Source: Plantago ovata
Taxonomy: Eukaryota > Streptophyta > Magnoliopsida > Lamiales > Plantaginaceae
NCBI GenBank assembly: GCA_028274465.1
Contig: CM051457.1
Span: 52,736,425-52,800,424 of the forward strand
Direction of reading: 5' to 3'
DNA length: 64,000 bases
The position numbers and the translations under genes were made by a program. Each line of letters begins with the position of its first letter. The stretch's first letter is position 1. The notes below the pieces were generated by a model. That model worked only from the letters and a program-made list of their open reading frames with translations. It searched no databases and was not told where the DNA came from. Of the stretch, positions 22,050-32,141 are shown piece by piece.

Positions 22050-23358
22050 TGATGAACGCGGATTTGTCGGTTCCGAATTCAGTAAATAATATTTGTAATT
22101 AAGCCAAAGGCAATCCACAGCTACAACGAAAACCGTAGTGTAGCGGTAGAATGACTCGAGTGTCGTTCTCTCAGGAGTATAACTAGCTTTATCTATTTAA
22201 CAAGAGAATATAAATCAGCAGACAGATAGCAAAGGGTTTTTCTAACAGATAATGGAGATTGGTGATAGTATGATCCTTCTTAGCATAACGGGTCAATAAT
22301 CATGCATAAATTCCTCGGTCTTGCATAGAGATCTTTGAATCAATCTAGTGTCCTGTTGCAATTATTAAGCACTACGAAGATAATTGGTCTGACAAGTCAA
22401 TCACTGTTGTCCTATTGTGTTCCGTAATTATTCAACACTACGAAGATAAACTCGCGAAAAGGTCGACGAGGGTCCAATTGTGCATAATAATTAATACAAC
22501 ATACGAGAATTTAGGTTGTGCCTGATCAACGAAATAAAGCAATGACACGGAGTATAATGCGCGATATAGCCATTAGCATGATTATCTTCCCTTCGCTAAG
22601 AATTCACATACTACCACCAACGATAAGTTTAGCTACTCATAATAGGCATGCAATCAACATATATCATAGAAGAAAACATGTTGAAAGAATATAATAAAAT
22701 AAGTAGAATAAAACTGTAAGATACAAAGTTACCGAAGGTTGTCAATCTCCGAATGATAGCGATCCTACGAGCTCCAAACTGCTATGAAAAAGAGTCCCCT
22801 AAGCTACGGACCCCCAGAACAGGCTCTGGGAAGTCCCTACCTAAAACTACAGAGAGAGGTGATAAAGTAGGTATGGAAAGATATGATTTTCGGAGAAAAC
22901 TGAGCAACTATATATAGGCTTCGAATTACTGTGGGGCCCCCACACACCCGGCGGTTCGCCCGGTCTGGGGCGGTTCGCCCCACATATGCGGCGGTTCGCC
23001 CGATGATTTTTTCACGGAATTCTGCGTTTTCGACGCGTTTTTGGATTTCTTCCCCTTTTCGGACTCGGTTTTCTGACTTCTAGTAGCCTTCTAACCTCCA
23101 GATTCGGCCCCTAGACTACAAATCCTATCCGGAAACCTTCAGATACTCCAAATAGGCTTCTTGAACACCAATTCCTTGTCAACTTCAATATAATTTCCCG
23201 GAAATCTTCGAATTTCAACCAAAACCTGTAAAATAAAATCTAAAGGGAAACGTGACACTATTCTAATAAAATGCATTAAAATATAGCTAAATTAACATAG
23301 AGGATAGCTAAAATAGGTCAAAAAGACTCGAATGAAAGTGTAAAATACACATTCATCA
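22050..23358 (-). repeat. A2 5' LTR (right)
   Basis: 1,309 bp and nearly identical to 15104-16411. TATATATA lies at 22909-22916. In the palindrome array one unit has collapsed to GTGGGGCCCCCACAC where the left LTR has the full GGGGCGGTTCGCCCC, while the unit at 22967-22981 is intact. Confidence 0.95.
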
Positions 23359-23363
23359 CTCCC
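23359..23363. repeat. TSD of A2 (right), CTCCC
   Basis: Second copy of CTCCC, directly after TTCATCA. Confidence 0.95.
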
Positions 23364-23846
23364 TACCCAAGAAACATTGCTGCAAAATGGCTGAACTTGG
23401 AAATCTTAGTAAGAAGAACTTCTATCGGCAAGAAGTTAAAACAAGAGCCCGATTTAATTAAACCGGTAGATGTTTCTTACTACAGTGATCCTTTAACCAA
23501 GAAGTCAAAGAATAAATATGGCTTGATTCCTTATGAGTATTTTTATCTCACTGCCAAGGATCAAGAAGAAGATCTTCTCTAGTTAAGAAAGATTCATGCC
23601 AACAAGGGAATTTCAGATACACAACTTCTCCATCCTAGCAATTCGGGCATGCACTTGTGGGTACTTCACTACAAAGAAATGAATGGTGAAAACCATCATT
23701 ATACTGCCTGCAAGAATGCAAGGGTTATTCAACTTGAAGTCCGTAAGCTACTTGAAGATTACGAGAAGGACTGTGTTGAATTCTCTGCTCTTGCAGAGAA
23801 GAGTGTAAGGGAGATTCTGAGGAAATCTTCTGCTGGAATAGCTTAA
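23364..23846 (+). pseudogene. S2 aORF, C-terminal part after A2
   Basis: Continuation of the aORF that breaks off at 15103. It has the conserved C-terminal region: RRTSIGKK, LIPYEYFYLTAKDQEEDLL, then a TAG at about 23581 where S1 and S3 have TGG, and onward to the stop at 23844-23846 after REILRKSS. The G-to-A stop would remove the last third of this region. Confidence 0.85.
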
Positions 23847-24077
23847 GTCCCTTGTAACAAGCTTTGTTTGTTTTGTTTGCTGATTTTTGTAGTTATCTGT
23901 GAACTTTCTTGTAAACTTACACTCTTATTGGTTTTTGATTATGCAATCTACTTATGCTTACTGTTTTATTATTCAAGTATGCTTGCATTATACAACTTAT
24001 TTATTCAACATCATAAACCTCTAAAAGGGTAACAATTAATTTAGCCATGGATTGCTGACATCAAAAAGGGGGAAATT
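23847..24077 (+). other. S2 3' UTR and polypurine tract
   Basis: Non-coding and homologous to 2975-3234. The polypurine tract AAAAAGGGGGAAA is at 24063-24075, two bases before the LTR. Confidence 0.85.
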
Positions 24078-24605
24078 TGTTAGGAAACTTGTAAATTTTG
24101 ATGAGCAATTAACCATGCTAAATTAAGGAAAGTCCAACAACTAGTACTCTTAAGGTCCATAGGAATTTAGAATTTTAAGGACATTGTAAAAGAGGAACGT
24201 TTGCTGAAGACTTAGTGTAGGTACTAGTTAGGTGCTTTAGTTTTACAAACGAACTATTGAAGCACTAGAACAGTTCAGAAACTTGAAGATTCGAAGACTG
24301 AAGATTTAAGAAGATTTATGAAGATGGTATCTACAAAGGCACATGTTGCTCAGAAAGTGGAAATTTCAGCAACATCTCACATAAGTGAAAATCTATATGA
24401 CAGAGTAGGTTGTGCTTGCTGAAATTGAGACTGACCGCTTGCTGAAATACATATGTGACCTCCTTGCTCAAAGTACTTGCATTTAGGCTCCAACGTTCAC
24501 ATTTGAATTCCATTCAAATGAACATTAATGCAAAAGTAAGCACGCGGAGAACATGAAGACTAGAATACAAATGAAGGACGCTCCTAAAAGTACAAAAGCA
24601 AGATA

Positions 24606-24610
24606 GTGAC
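24606..24610. repeat. TSD of the Tekay solo LTR (left), GTGAC
   Basis: GTGAC before the LTR, repeated at 27273-27277. S1 shows the uninterrupted site at about 3950 (ATAGTGACATG). Confidence 0.95.
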
Positions 24611-25215
24611 TATAACACCCCGTCTTTTTTTAATTATTTATTTATTATTTTATTATTTAATTATTTAATTTAATTAATTAATTACCGGAGTAATTTATTT
24701 TATTCGGTAATTATTTAATTCACTTCTCGCGTGAGAGTTTTAGTTAATTCGCGTAAAACTAATTATTCTCGTTACGTTTGGACCGAGCTAGAAAGACTGG
24801 GTAATTCTGACTACTTTTGGCCCATTCTAGTGGCCCAGTCAACTTGGCCCCTTGACCGGCCCATCTGATTATTCACCCCTAACCCTAATCCGTTACCATC
24901 ATCCTCATTCTCTTTTGTTTTCCGTCAAAGCAAGAAAAAGAAAGAAGAAAGAAGAAAACTCTCCTCTCTACTCTCTATCTCTCTCAACCGCCTACATCAG
25001 AATCCCACCCATCTCCACCGAACGCCGTCGTCGCCGTCCGTGCTCCGCCACGCCGATTCCTTTCCGGGCGAGCTCTGTTCCGTTCAGCCGCCCCGTCCTG
25101 TCCCGATCGCCCGCGCCGTTCGCTGCTCCGTTCTTCTTCGATCCCGATCCGCCGCGCCGTTTCGCGCGCCGCCTGTTTCCGATCCGCTCCCGCTCCGTCC
25201 CCGTCTCATTTTCCG

Positions 25216-25568
25216 GTAAGCATCGCGCCCCCTTTTTCTGTTTTTATTGGTGGATTTCGATTCTTGTTGTGACTTGTTCCGATTGTTTGGCAATCGCGCT
25301 CCGTTTCCGTTTCGCTCGCACCGCAGGTCTCGATCCGTCCGTCCGTGTGCCGCGATCTGTTCTGCCGTACCGATTCACGCGCCGCCGACCCCGTTCTGCT
25401 ATGCCCGATTCAATCGTCCCCGACGCCGTTCTGTTCGTTCCGTTTCGGTCCAACTCAATCCAATTTCTTTCCGTTTCTGGTAAGTTGGTTCGATTCCGTT
25501 TCGGCTCGAATAGATTCAATTTGTTATTGAATCTCGTTGTAACTCCGTCTTTTCTTTTCAATTCGCAG
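25216..25568 (+). other. Candidate leader introns in the solo LTR
   Basis: Two donor/acceptor pairs: GTAAGC at 25216 with CGCAG at 25326, and GTAAGT at 25480 with CGCAG at 25568. The second is at a position equivalent to 50523-50624 in T2. Confidence 0.4.
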
Positions 25569-26118
25569 CACTCTCAGTTTCCTTTTCGGTCGAAGGTAAT
25601 AGTTCGTTCTGCCCCTTTTTGTTTTCGTTTCCTTTTGAATATTTTGCCCTTGTACATTCTGGCCTTGTTGTTTTGATTCGAACCGTGAACTCGAACTCGG
25701 ATTTAGGATTTGTTTAATTGTTGTTGCTGTTGTTGGACTTTTGACTCGTTATTCGACCTCGTATGTTGACCGTATTGGTTTTGTTGACTTCGAAAAGAAC
25801 TGACTGGACTTTAGTGAATTAATCTGAACCTTGTGGACTGTTTTGGGAAGTTTGAAAACCTAAAGGACCTTTTTGCAATTAAGCTTTGACCGTAGTTGAC
25901 TGATAGAGGACTGTTTTGTAAACCTTTTATTTCTGTGGGGACTGATATGTATGTTTGGAAACCTACTGGACTTGTTTGTACTTTCTGATTTCAAAAAGGT
26001 TCTTTTCGCAATTTACCACTGAGGGTATTTTAGTAATTTCCAGAGACTGAAAATTGGAAGAGTGTTTTCTGGAAATGTTTCAAGTCAACTAGTTTCTGCT
26101 TTGGTATTTTTGTAGAGT

Positions 26119-26192
26119 TGCCTTCTAGCTTAGTTGGTTAAGGGTTACTTGACTAACTTAGAAGTCCCGAGTTCGAACCCCTTCTTTACCAC
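26119..26192 (+). other. tRNA-like A-box/B-box module in the solo LTR
   Basis: TAGCTTAGTTGG (26126-26137) fits the Pol III A box and GAGTTCGAACC (26169-26179) the B box, at tRNA spacing. The acceptor arm does not pair, so this is not a working tRNA gene. Confidence 0.5.
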
Positions 26193-27272
26193 TTCTTTAC
26201 CGACCTTTTTCTTTCCGTTCGTTCGACTTCTAAAGTGTAATTAGTTACTTTCTCTTTAGGTTCTCCGTCGTTCGATAACTCTTAAGCTCACTGCTCGTTG
26301 GAGACTTTTGCTTGCAATTTGAGGTGAGTGTTCACCCCTAAACTTATCTTTTTGCGAAAAACTGGAAGGCTATGTGCCAATCTGTATCTATTACTATATA
26401 TACTGTTTTACTGTATGCTTCCGCGTAAAAGTAACTAAGTCCTAAGTATGACTATTTACTTCTTTGTTTATTGCTACTCTGTTCTGGATTAACTTTTCTA
26501 CAGGAACACTTCTCGGTGTTTGATTATCCGTATCTGTTTGTTCTGTATCTGTTCTGTCTGTTTTGTGTGACCGGTCGATTAGGTCGTAATTAGGTAGGCT
26601 TGGGTAGTAGAGGAATATCGGGTTTGCTTGATTATTGCCTAGTCTAATCCCTTTTAGGCGCGAGGCAGAAGTCGCTGAGGTCTATTAGGGTCGTAGGTTC
26701 TGTTTCCCCAAAGTACACGGGGGTTTCTGTTTCTGTCCGGAGTTGTGCACCCTCTGGAGGGAGCTATAAGGGCAATCTGGGAGTAGGAGTAACAAGGCGG
26801 GCTGCACCAATGGTCTTCGACTTATCTGTTCTGTCATTCTGTTATGTGATCTGTTCTGATTGTTATTTTATTTGTTGCAAAGGATTTTGATTTCAAAAAA
26901 CTGTTTACTTTCTGTTTGTTAACTTAGAACCTCACTGAGATCCTTTATCTCACGCTCTCTTTGTTTTCAAAAATTCCTTCCTTCCAGATACTAATGATGA
27001 TGCACGCGAGTAGGATGCCAGCGACTGAGAGAAGGGTCTGGGATGTCTCTGGGGTTTTGTTTATTTCAAAATAAGTAGATGAACTTTTAACTGTCTTCAT
27101 TAGTTGTTATTCTTTTGATTTCTAAGTTACCGTTGGATTTTCACTCGATTCTGTTAGCGCTGTGCGCTTCAAATATTATTGTGGTATTTATTGCCGACCG
27201 TTGTCTTTAAAATTATTTCAGATTTTCTCTTTTCAATAAATTATTTTGTTTTTAAAAACCGATACCGTTACA

Positions 27273-27277
27273 GTGAC
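27273..27277. repeat. TSD of the Tekay solo LTR (right), GTGAC
   Basis: Second copy of GTGAC. Confidence 0.95.
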
Positions 27278-28244
27278 ATCTTAAGGAACAAAGCCTTAGA
27301 ATTTGAAATTCAAACGACTCCCTTGATTCACTATAAATAGAGGTCATCCGGCAAAGAGTTGAAGTGTGTCAACAACGTGATCAAACTCTCACTTGTGCTT
27401 AAACACTCATCTTCCATACTCTTTACTGCCTATTGATCCGTTCCAAGACTTAAGCTTGAAAAAAAGCTACTTGTGAAGAAGTAGAACATTCACGGCTAAG
27501 AAATTAGTTAAGTGTTCTTTCTTCCGAATAAGAACAAGTCTTTACACCAAAAACAACTTAACTTGTTTACTGAAAGTATTCCAAGTTTTGTTTCTTTAGA
27601 TAACTTGTTATAGATGAATAAGTTATACTCAAGTCATCTCATCCCAAACCTCTCTAACTGATAAACACCCTTTTTCAGGCGTGAAATTCATGGGGAATTA
27701 ATCAAGCATAGGTTTGCTGATTAAGTGTCCCAAATTTGGTGGAGAACAAGGTTTCGTTCTCTAGTTAGGTTGGAAACGAAGCAAGTGTGTTTTGGTTTCT
27801 GAAGAATCATTATAGATAGGTGTTGTAAGAACCCTCAAGCTTATCTTAGTGGATCAATCCTAGAAAGGACAAAGTGGATTAGTTGAGAGATTACGCCACT
27901 CTCAGATACCACTATAAAAGTGTTTGTGTGATTTACTTTACTGCATTTAGTTTTCAGCAAGCTTAACTGTTTGTACACTGTCACTCTGCTCACTTGCTGA
28001 AACTAGCACTCTCTGAAAAGCACTTATTGTATAAAGACTTTCGCACTCTGATTTTAAAGTATCAGTAAAACTCGTTACTGAAAAGTAACTAGTACTTGCT
28101 GAGAAAGTTAAGTATCAGCAAACTCATTACTGAAAAGTAATAAGTACTTGCTGAGAAAGTTTTTAAACGACGAAAGTTCGAAAAGACTATTCACCCCCCC
28201 CCCCTTCTATTCTTTTGTTGTTGTATAAAGGGACCAACAATGAC

Positions 28245-29936
28245 CATCATGCCTAAAATGAAGACCAGGTGGACCGCATAATCGCCACTTTGGGAAATTT
28301 CAGCGAAACCATGTGCCATGTTAGGACACCACCTGTTCAGCCAGCTCCCCCCCCCCCACCACCACCGATTCAGACTATCGATCAAGCTGCTGAACGTTTC
28401 ACTCGATTTCATCCTGACAGGTTCGAGGGGACACCTGACGCCCGTAAGGCTGAGCTCTGGCTAGAGAGCATGGAGAACCTATTCTCGATTATGCACTATC
28501 CGGACGAGAGAAAGATCGAACTTGCAGCTTTCAGTTCGTGGGAGCAGCCAGGAACCGGTGGAGGACTGTGAATGCAAGATGGAGGCAAGAGGAAGTTGCC
28601 CGCACTTGGGAGAATTTCACAAAGGATTTGATGGACAATTACGTGCCTCGTCTAGTCCGAGAGAATAGGAGAGATGAGTTCCAGTCTTTGGTGCAAGGGA
28701 ACATGAATGTTGCCGACTACGACTCTGAATTTACCCGGCTGTTGAAGTATGTGCCTCACATTCAGAACGATGAGAGGGAGAAGGTTCGCCACTTTGTGAA
28801 GGGTCTGAACTCCGAGATCCGCTACAGTTTATTTGGGACTAACATGCCTACCTACCTCAAGGCTGTTGAGCTCGCTTCCGAGGTAGAAGGTGGTTTAAAG
28901 GACATCAAGATGGCTGATAGGTCGTACCCTAGCAAGAGGAGCTACTCTAGTTCTTCTGGGAACCATGGAAGTGGAAGCCAATCTGGGTACAAGAGGGAGA
29001 GTCGAGGTGGATATCAAGCTGTATATCAGGCACCACCGACGAAGTATCCCCGGAATCAGCAGGATAACCGTTCCCGTAATGTCACTGGAGGGTCTGGACA
29101 GTCATCCCAATCAAGGAAAAACTGCAACTACTGTGGAGGAGTAATTCATAATGAGAACAACTGCTGGAAGCGACAAGGCTTGTGTTTGGCTTGTGGGAGT
29201 AAGGATCACAAGATTAGCCAGTGTCCAAACCGCCATGCAATTGTCAAAGGGGGAAGACCAGGAGGCTATGCTCCGAGGAATGAAGGAAGGGGTACTATGG
29301 CTAAGCCCCGAGTTTACAGTATCGGTGGTCATGAAGTTCCTGACTCCGCGAATGTGGTTGAAGGTACGCTTCTGATTGCTCAAACTTCTTCTAAAGATTT
29401 ATTTGATCCTGGTGCTACATATTCTTTTATTGTTGAAGTTTTTGCTGAGTCACTTGTTTTACCGTACAAAGTTTTGCCTCACGCTTTAGAAGTATGTACG
29501 CCTTTGGGAGCTAGTTTAATCACTAAAAAGTTCATCGAGCATTGCAAAATTTCTATCCTAGGAAGAACCTTCCCTGCTTACCTTATCTTTCTACCTCTTT
29601 CGACCTACGATGTCATTTTCGGTATGGATTGGTTGTTTGAGCACTACGCACAACTGGATTGTCGTACCAAGGCTATATCCCTGGGAAAACCTGGAGAGGA
29701 GAAAGTCGTGTGGAAAGGAGATAAGAAGAAGGATGAGAAGTTTCTGCTGTCTTCTATGGAAGCTAGGAAGCTGTACGTGAAGGGTGCTACCTGCTTTTTT
29801 GCGTATCTGATCAATAAGCCTAAAGATCAACCTAAAATCGAGGAGGTTAGAGTGGTTAAGGATTTTAAGGGAGTTTTCCCTGAGAAGTTGGATTCCGTAC
29901 CCCCTGAATGAGAAGTTGAGTTTAGTATTGATCTGG
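28245..29936 (+). pseudogene. T1 gag-protease, disrupted
   Basis: Ty3/gypsy gag with retrotrans_gag core (FTRFHP, LESMENLFSIMHYPDERKIELA, YVPRLVRENRRDEF), a Ser/Gly-rich linker and two CCHC knuckles (CNYCGGVIHNENNC and CLACGSKDHKISQC, 29123-29222). A retropepsin follows, with FDPGATYSF (DPGA in place of DSGA) at about 29400 and YDVIFGMDWL. Breaks against T2: a TAA near 28254, a one-base loss near 28535, and a TGA at 29909-29911 where T2 has CGA. A3 is inserted 25 bp later, before the RT. Confidence 0.87.
29932..29936. repeat. TSD of A3 (left), TCTGG
   Basis: TCTGG before TGATGAACC, repeated at 61344-61348. Confidence 0.95.
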
Positions 29937-31213
29937 TGATGAACCGGATTTTGTCGGGTTCCAATTCAAACAAATAAAATTTGTATTTTGCCAAAGGCAA
30001 TCCACAACTACAACGAAAACCGTAGTGTAGTAGCAGAATGACTCGAGTGTCGTTCTCTCAGGACTATAACTAGCTTTATCTATTTAAAAAGAGAATATAA
30101 AACAGCAAATAAAAAGCAATAGGGGGTTTTCAAGCAGATAATGGAGGTTGGTGATAGTATTGTCCTTCTTAACATAATGGGTCGATAATCATGCATAAAT
30201 TCCTCGGTCTTGCATAGAGATCTTGAATGAATCTTGGGTCCTGTTGTAAGTATTGTGCACTACGAAGATAATATGGGTCTGACCTGTTAACAACTAACGT
30301 CCTATTGTGTTCCGTAATCATTCAACACTACGAAGATAATTAAGTCTGATTGGCCGACAAGTGTCCTAGTGTGCATAATGATCAATACAACATACGAGAA
30401 TTTTGGTGTTCAACTCATCAACGAAATAAAGCAATGACACGGAGTATAATGCGCGATATAGCCATTAGCATGATTACCTTCCCTCGCTAAGAATTTACAT
30501 ACTACCGCCAACGATAAATTTAGCTACTCATAATGTGCATGCAATCAATAGCAATAGAAGAAAACATATTGAAAGAATATATAAAATAAGTAGATAAAAG
30601 TTGTAAGATACAAAGTTACCGAAGGTTGTCAATCTCCGGATGATTGTGATCCTACGCGCTCCAATCTGCTATGAAAAAGTATCCCCTAAGCTATGGAACT
30701 CCCAGGACAGGCCCCGGGAAGTTCCTACCTAAAACTATAGAGAGAGGTGAGAAAGTAGGCTTGGAAAGATATGATTTTCGGAGAGAAAACTCGCAAATAT
30801 ATATAGGCCCGGAATTCCGCTGGGGCGGTTCGCCCGAGAGCTGTGGCGGTTCGCCCCCCAGTGTAAACGCGAGATTTTCGCGTTTTCAACGCGGTTTTGG
30901 ATTTCTTCACCTTTTCGGACTCGGTTTATGACTTCTAGTAGCCTTCTAACCTCCAGATTCGGCCCCTAGACTCCAAATCCTATCCGGAAACCTTCAGATA
31001 CTCCAAATATGCTTCTGGAACACCAATTCCTTGTAGACTTCAATATAATTGCCCGTAAATCTCCGAATTTCAACCAAAACCTGTAAAATAAAATCTAAAG
31101 GGAAACGTGACACTATTCTAATAAAATGTACTAAAATATAGCTAAATTAACACAGAGGATAGCTAAATTAGGTGAAAAAGACTCGAATAAAAGTGTAAAA
31201 TACACATTCATCA
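29937..31213 (-). repeat. A3 3' LTR (left)
   Basis: 1,277 bp, TGATGAACCGG ... ACATTCATCA. TATATATA lies at 30798-30805, with the GC palindrome GGGGCGGTTCGCCCG at 30822-30836 and a second, weaker unit just after. Confidence 0.95.
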
Positions 31214-32141
31214 AACTCCCCAAACCGAACCTTTGCTTGTCCTCAAGCAACTAAGCTAGACACTAATACAAAAAACATGCAAGACTCAAAAATGGAGTTT
31301 CATGCCAAATAAAATGAACTAAATTACTGAATCTACCAAATAACATATGAACAAAAACCATATAAATCAAAGCATGAATATTGGTTGAAGAATACCTCGA
31401 TTGACTTATACACATCCACATAAGCACTTATGTCAAGACAAGATAGTCTCTCGTAACATTCTCTACCTGGACCTAGTCAGTGACGACGTAATGATGCATG
31501 CTAAGATACGAATGGTTGCCCCATGCCTATGAAACTGAGGACTTACTGCTGTTCCACCATGTTAAGACTTTTCCTCAAAAGAGGTCGAACCAGTACTGAC
31601 TCTCATCAAACGAGGAGGGTTCCCTATAAAAGATAACTCTCCCCTATTCTACCCATCTCTCAAGTAAAGTCTTAAGCTATTCACCACTTCCTGAATGGCA
31701 GGACGAGGGTGGTCTAGAACAGATGACACTTAAGACAAAAAAAGATAAAAAAATAGAAAAACACAAATACAAACAATACGAAAAATGGAAAAGACTCAAA
31801 CTTTGCTAAACTGCTATTTGGCTTTATTTTTTGGACCCTTCGTTGCTTTTTTGGGGTCTTCTTTTTTTTCTTTTTTTTTCTTTCCAGATTCTTTTTTTCT
31901 TTTCTCTTTTTTCTGGAATTTTTCTTTCTTTTTTTTTTGATTTTTTTCTAGCCAGCAGTAGCATAACAAAAAGAGAAACAAAATGACTCACACGACTTCC
32001 CCAAACCTATTTGAAAGAATAGGTTGGAGTACAAATTTCACGGAAAAGAAAAATAAACTCACGATACGAAAAAATGAAAAACAGAATCAAGTCTATGATG
32101 GTGTAACCCCCTCCCCAAACCTATTCGGAAGAATAGGTTAT
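31214..32141 (-). other. A3 non-coding interior, first part
   Basis: Starts with the purine-tract complement AACTCCCC and is collinear with A2 16412-17220. It holds the pyrimidine tract at 31822-31951. A short insertion relative to A2 (about 32030-32120) duplicates the CCCCAAACCTATT...GAATAGGTT segment. No gene. Confidence 0.7.
32137..32141. repeat. TSD of S3 (left), GTTAT
   Basis: GTTAT before TGTCGGTCCC, repeated at 46474-46478. A2 shows the empty site GGTTATAAACAAAGG at about 17215-17229. Confidence 0.96.

Larger units (their letters stand above)
15104..23358 (-). mobile_element. A2: complete Athila-like non-autonomous element
   Basis: 8,255 bp with two LTRs of 1,308 and 1,309 bp, a matching TSD (CTCCC), a tRNA-Asp-type PBS and a gag-protease pseudogene, but no RT, RNase H or integrase anywhere inside. 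This is the structure described for non-autonomous gag-bearing LTR elements that rely on a partner's polymerase. It is inserted in the S2 aORF, whose reading frame resumes after the right TSD. The interior also carries the 1.9-kb segment shared with A1 and missing from A3. Confidence 0.93.
24611..27272 (+). mobile_element. Solo LTR of a Tekay-type Ty3/gypsy element
   Basis: 2,662 bp, beginning TATAACACCCCG (the first G of TGTAACA has become A) and ending ACCGTTACA, flanked by GTGAC on both sides with no internal region. It is homologous to the T2 LTRs over most of its length but a different subfamily in the CG-rich part (25000-25480). A solo LTR forms by recombination between the two LTRs of one element. 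Long overlapping ORFs here (e.g. 24852-25676) come from low-complexity CG-rich sequence and are not taken as genes. Confidence 0.92.
9936..28239 (+). mobile_element. S2: Sirevirus-type element, 3' part, interrupted by three insertions
   Basis: S2 sequence is present at 9936-15103, 23364-24610 and 27278-28239. It is split by A1 (to the left), A2 (15104-23358) and a Tekay solo LTR (24611-27272). It contains the leader and whole aORF, 3' UTR, polypurine tract and 3' LTR. Its gag-pol and 5' LTR lie outside the window beyond A1. The LTR ends at 28239 and the following ATGAC is the presumed TSD. The flank is Tekay gag (T1). Confidence 0.88.
24078..28239 (+). repeat. S2 3' LTR, split by a Tekay solo LTR
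   Basis: LTR sequence at 24078-24610 and 27278-28239 (about 1.5 kb in total), from TGTTAGGAAAC to GGGACCAACA. U3 lacks the AT-rich tandem block found in S1 and S3. The TATAAATA box is at 27332-27339. Near the end there is an internal duplication of the AAGTATCAGCAAACTC...CTTGCTGAGAAAGTT unit. Confidence 0.9.
28240..29936 (+). mobile_element. T1: Tekay-type element, gag-protease segment (oldest layer)
   Basis: T1 sequence starts where S2 ends and runs to the A3 insertion. The next T1 base after A3's TSD is at 61349. LTRs, PBS and the first codons of gag lie left of the window beyond S2. It is homologous to T2 53423-55120. Confidence 0.88.

Noticed and set aside
24852..25676. Long overlapping ORFs on both strands in the solo LTR
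   Set aside because: They lie in CG-rich, low-complexity LTR sequence, are not conserved in frame with the T2 LTRs, and contain no recognisable domain.
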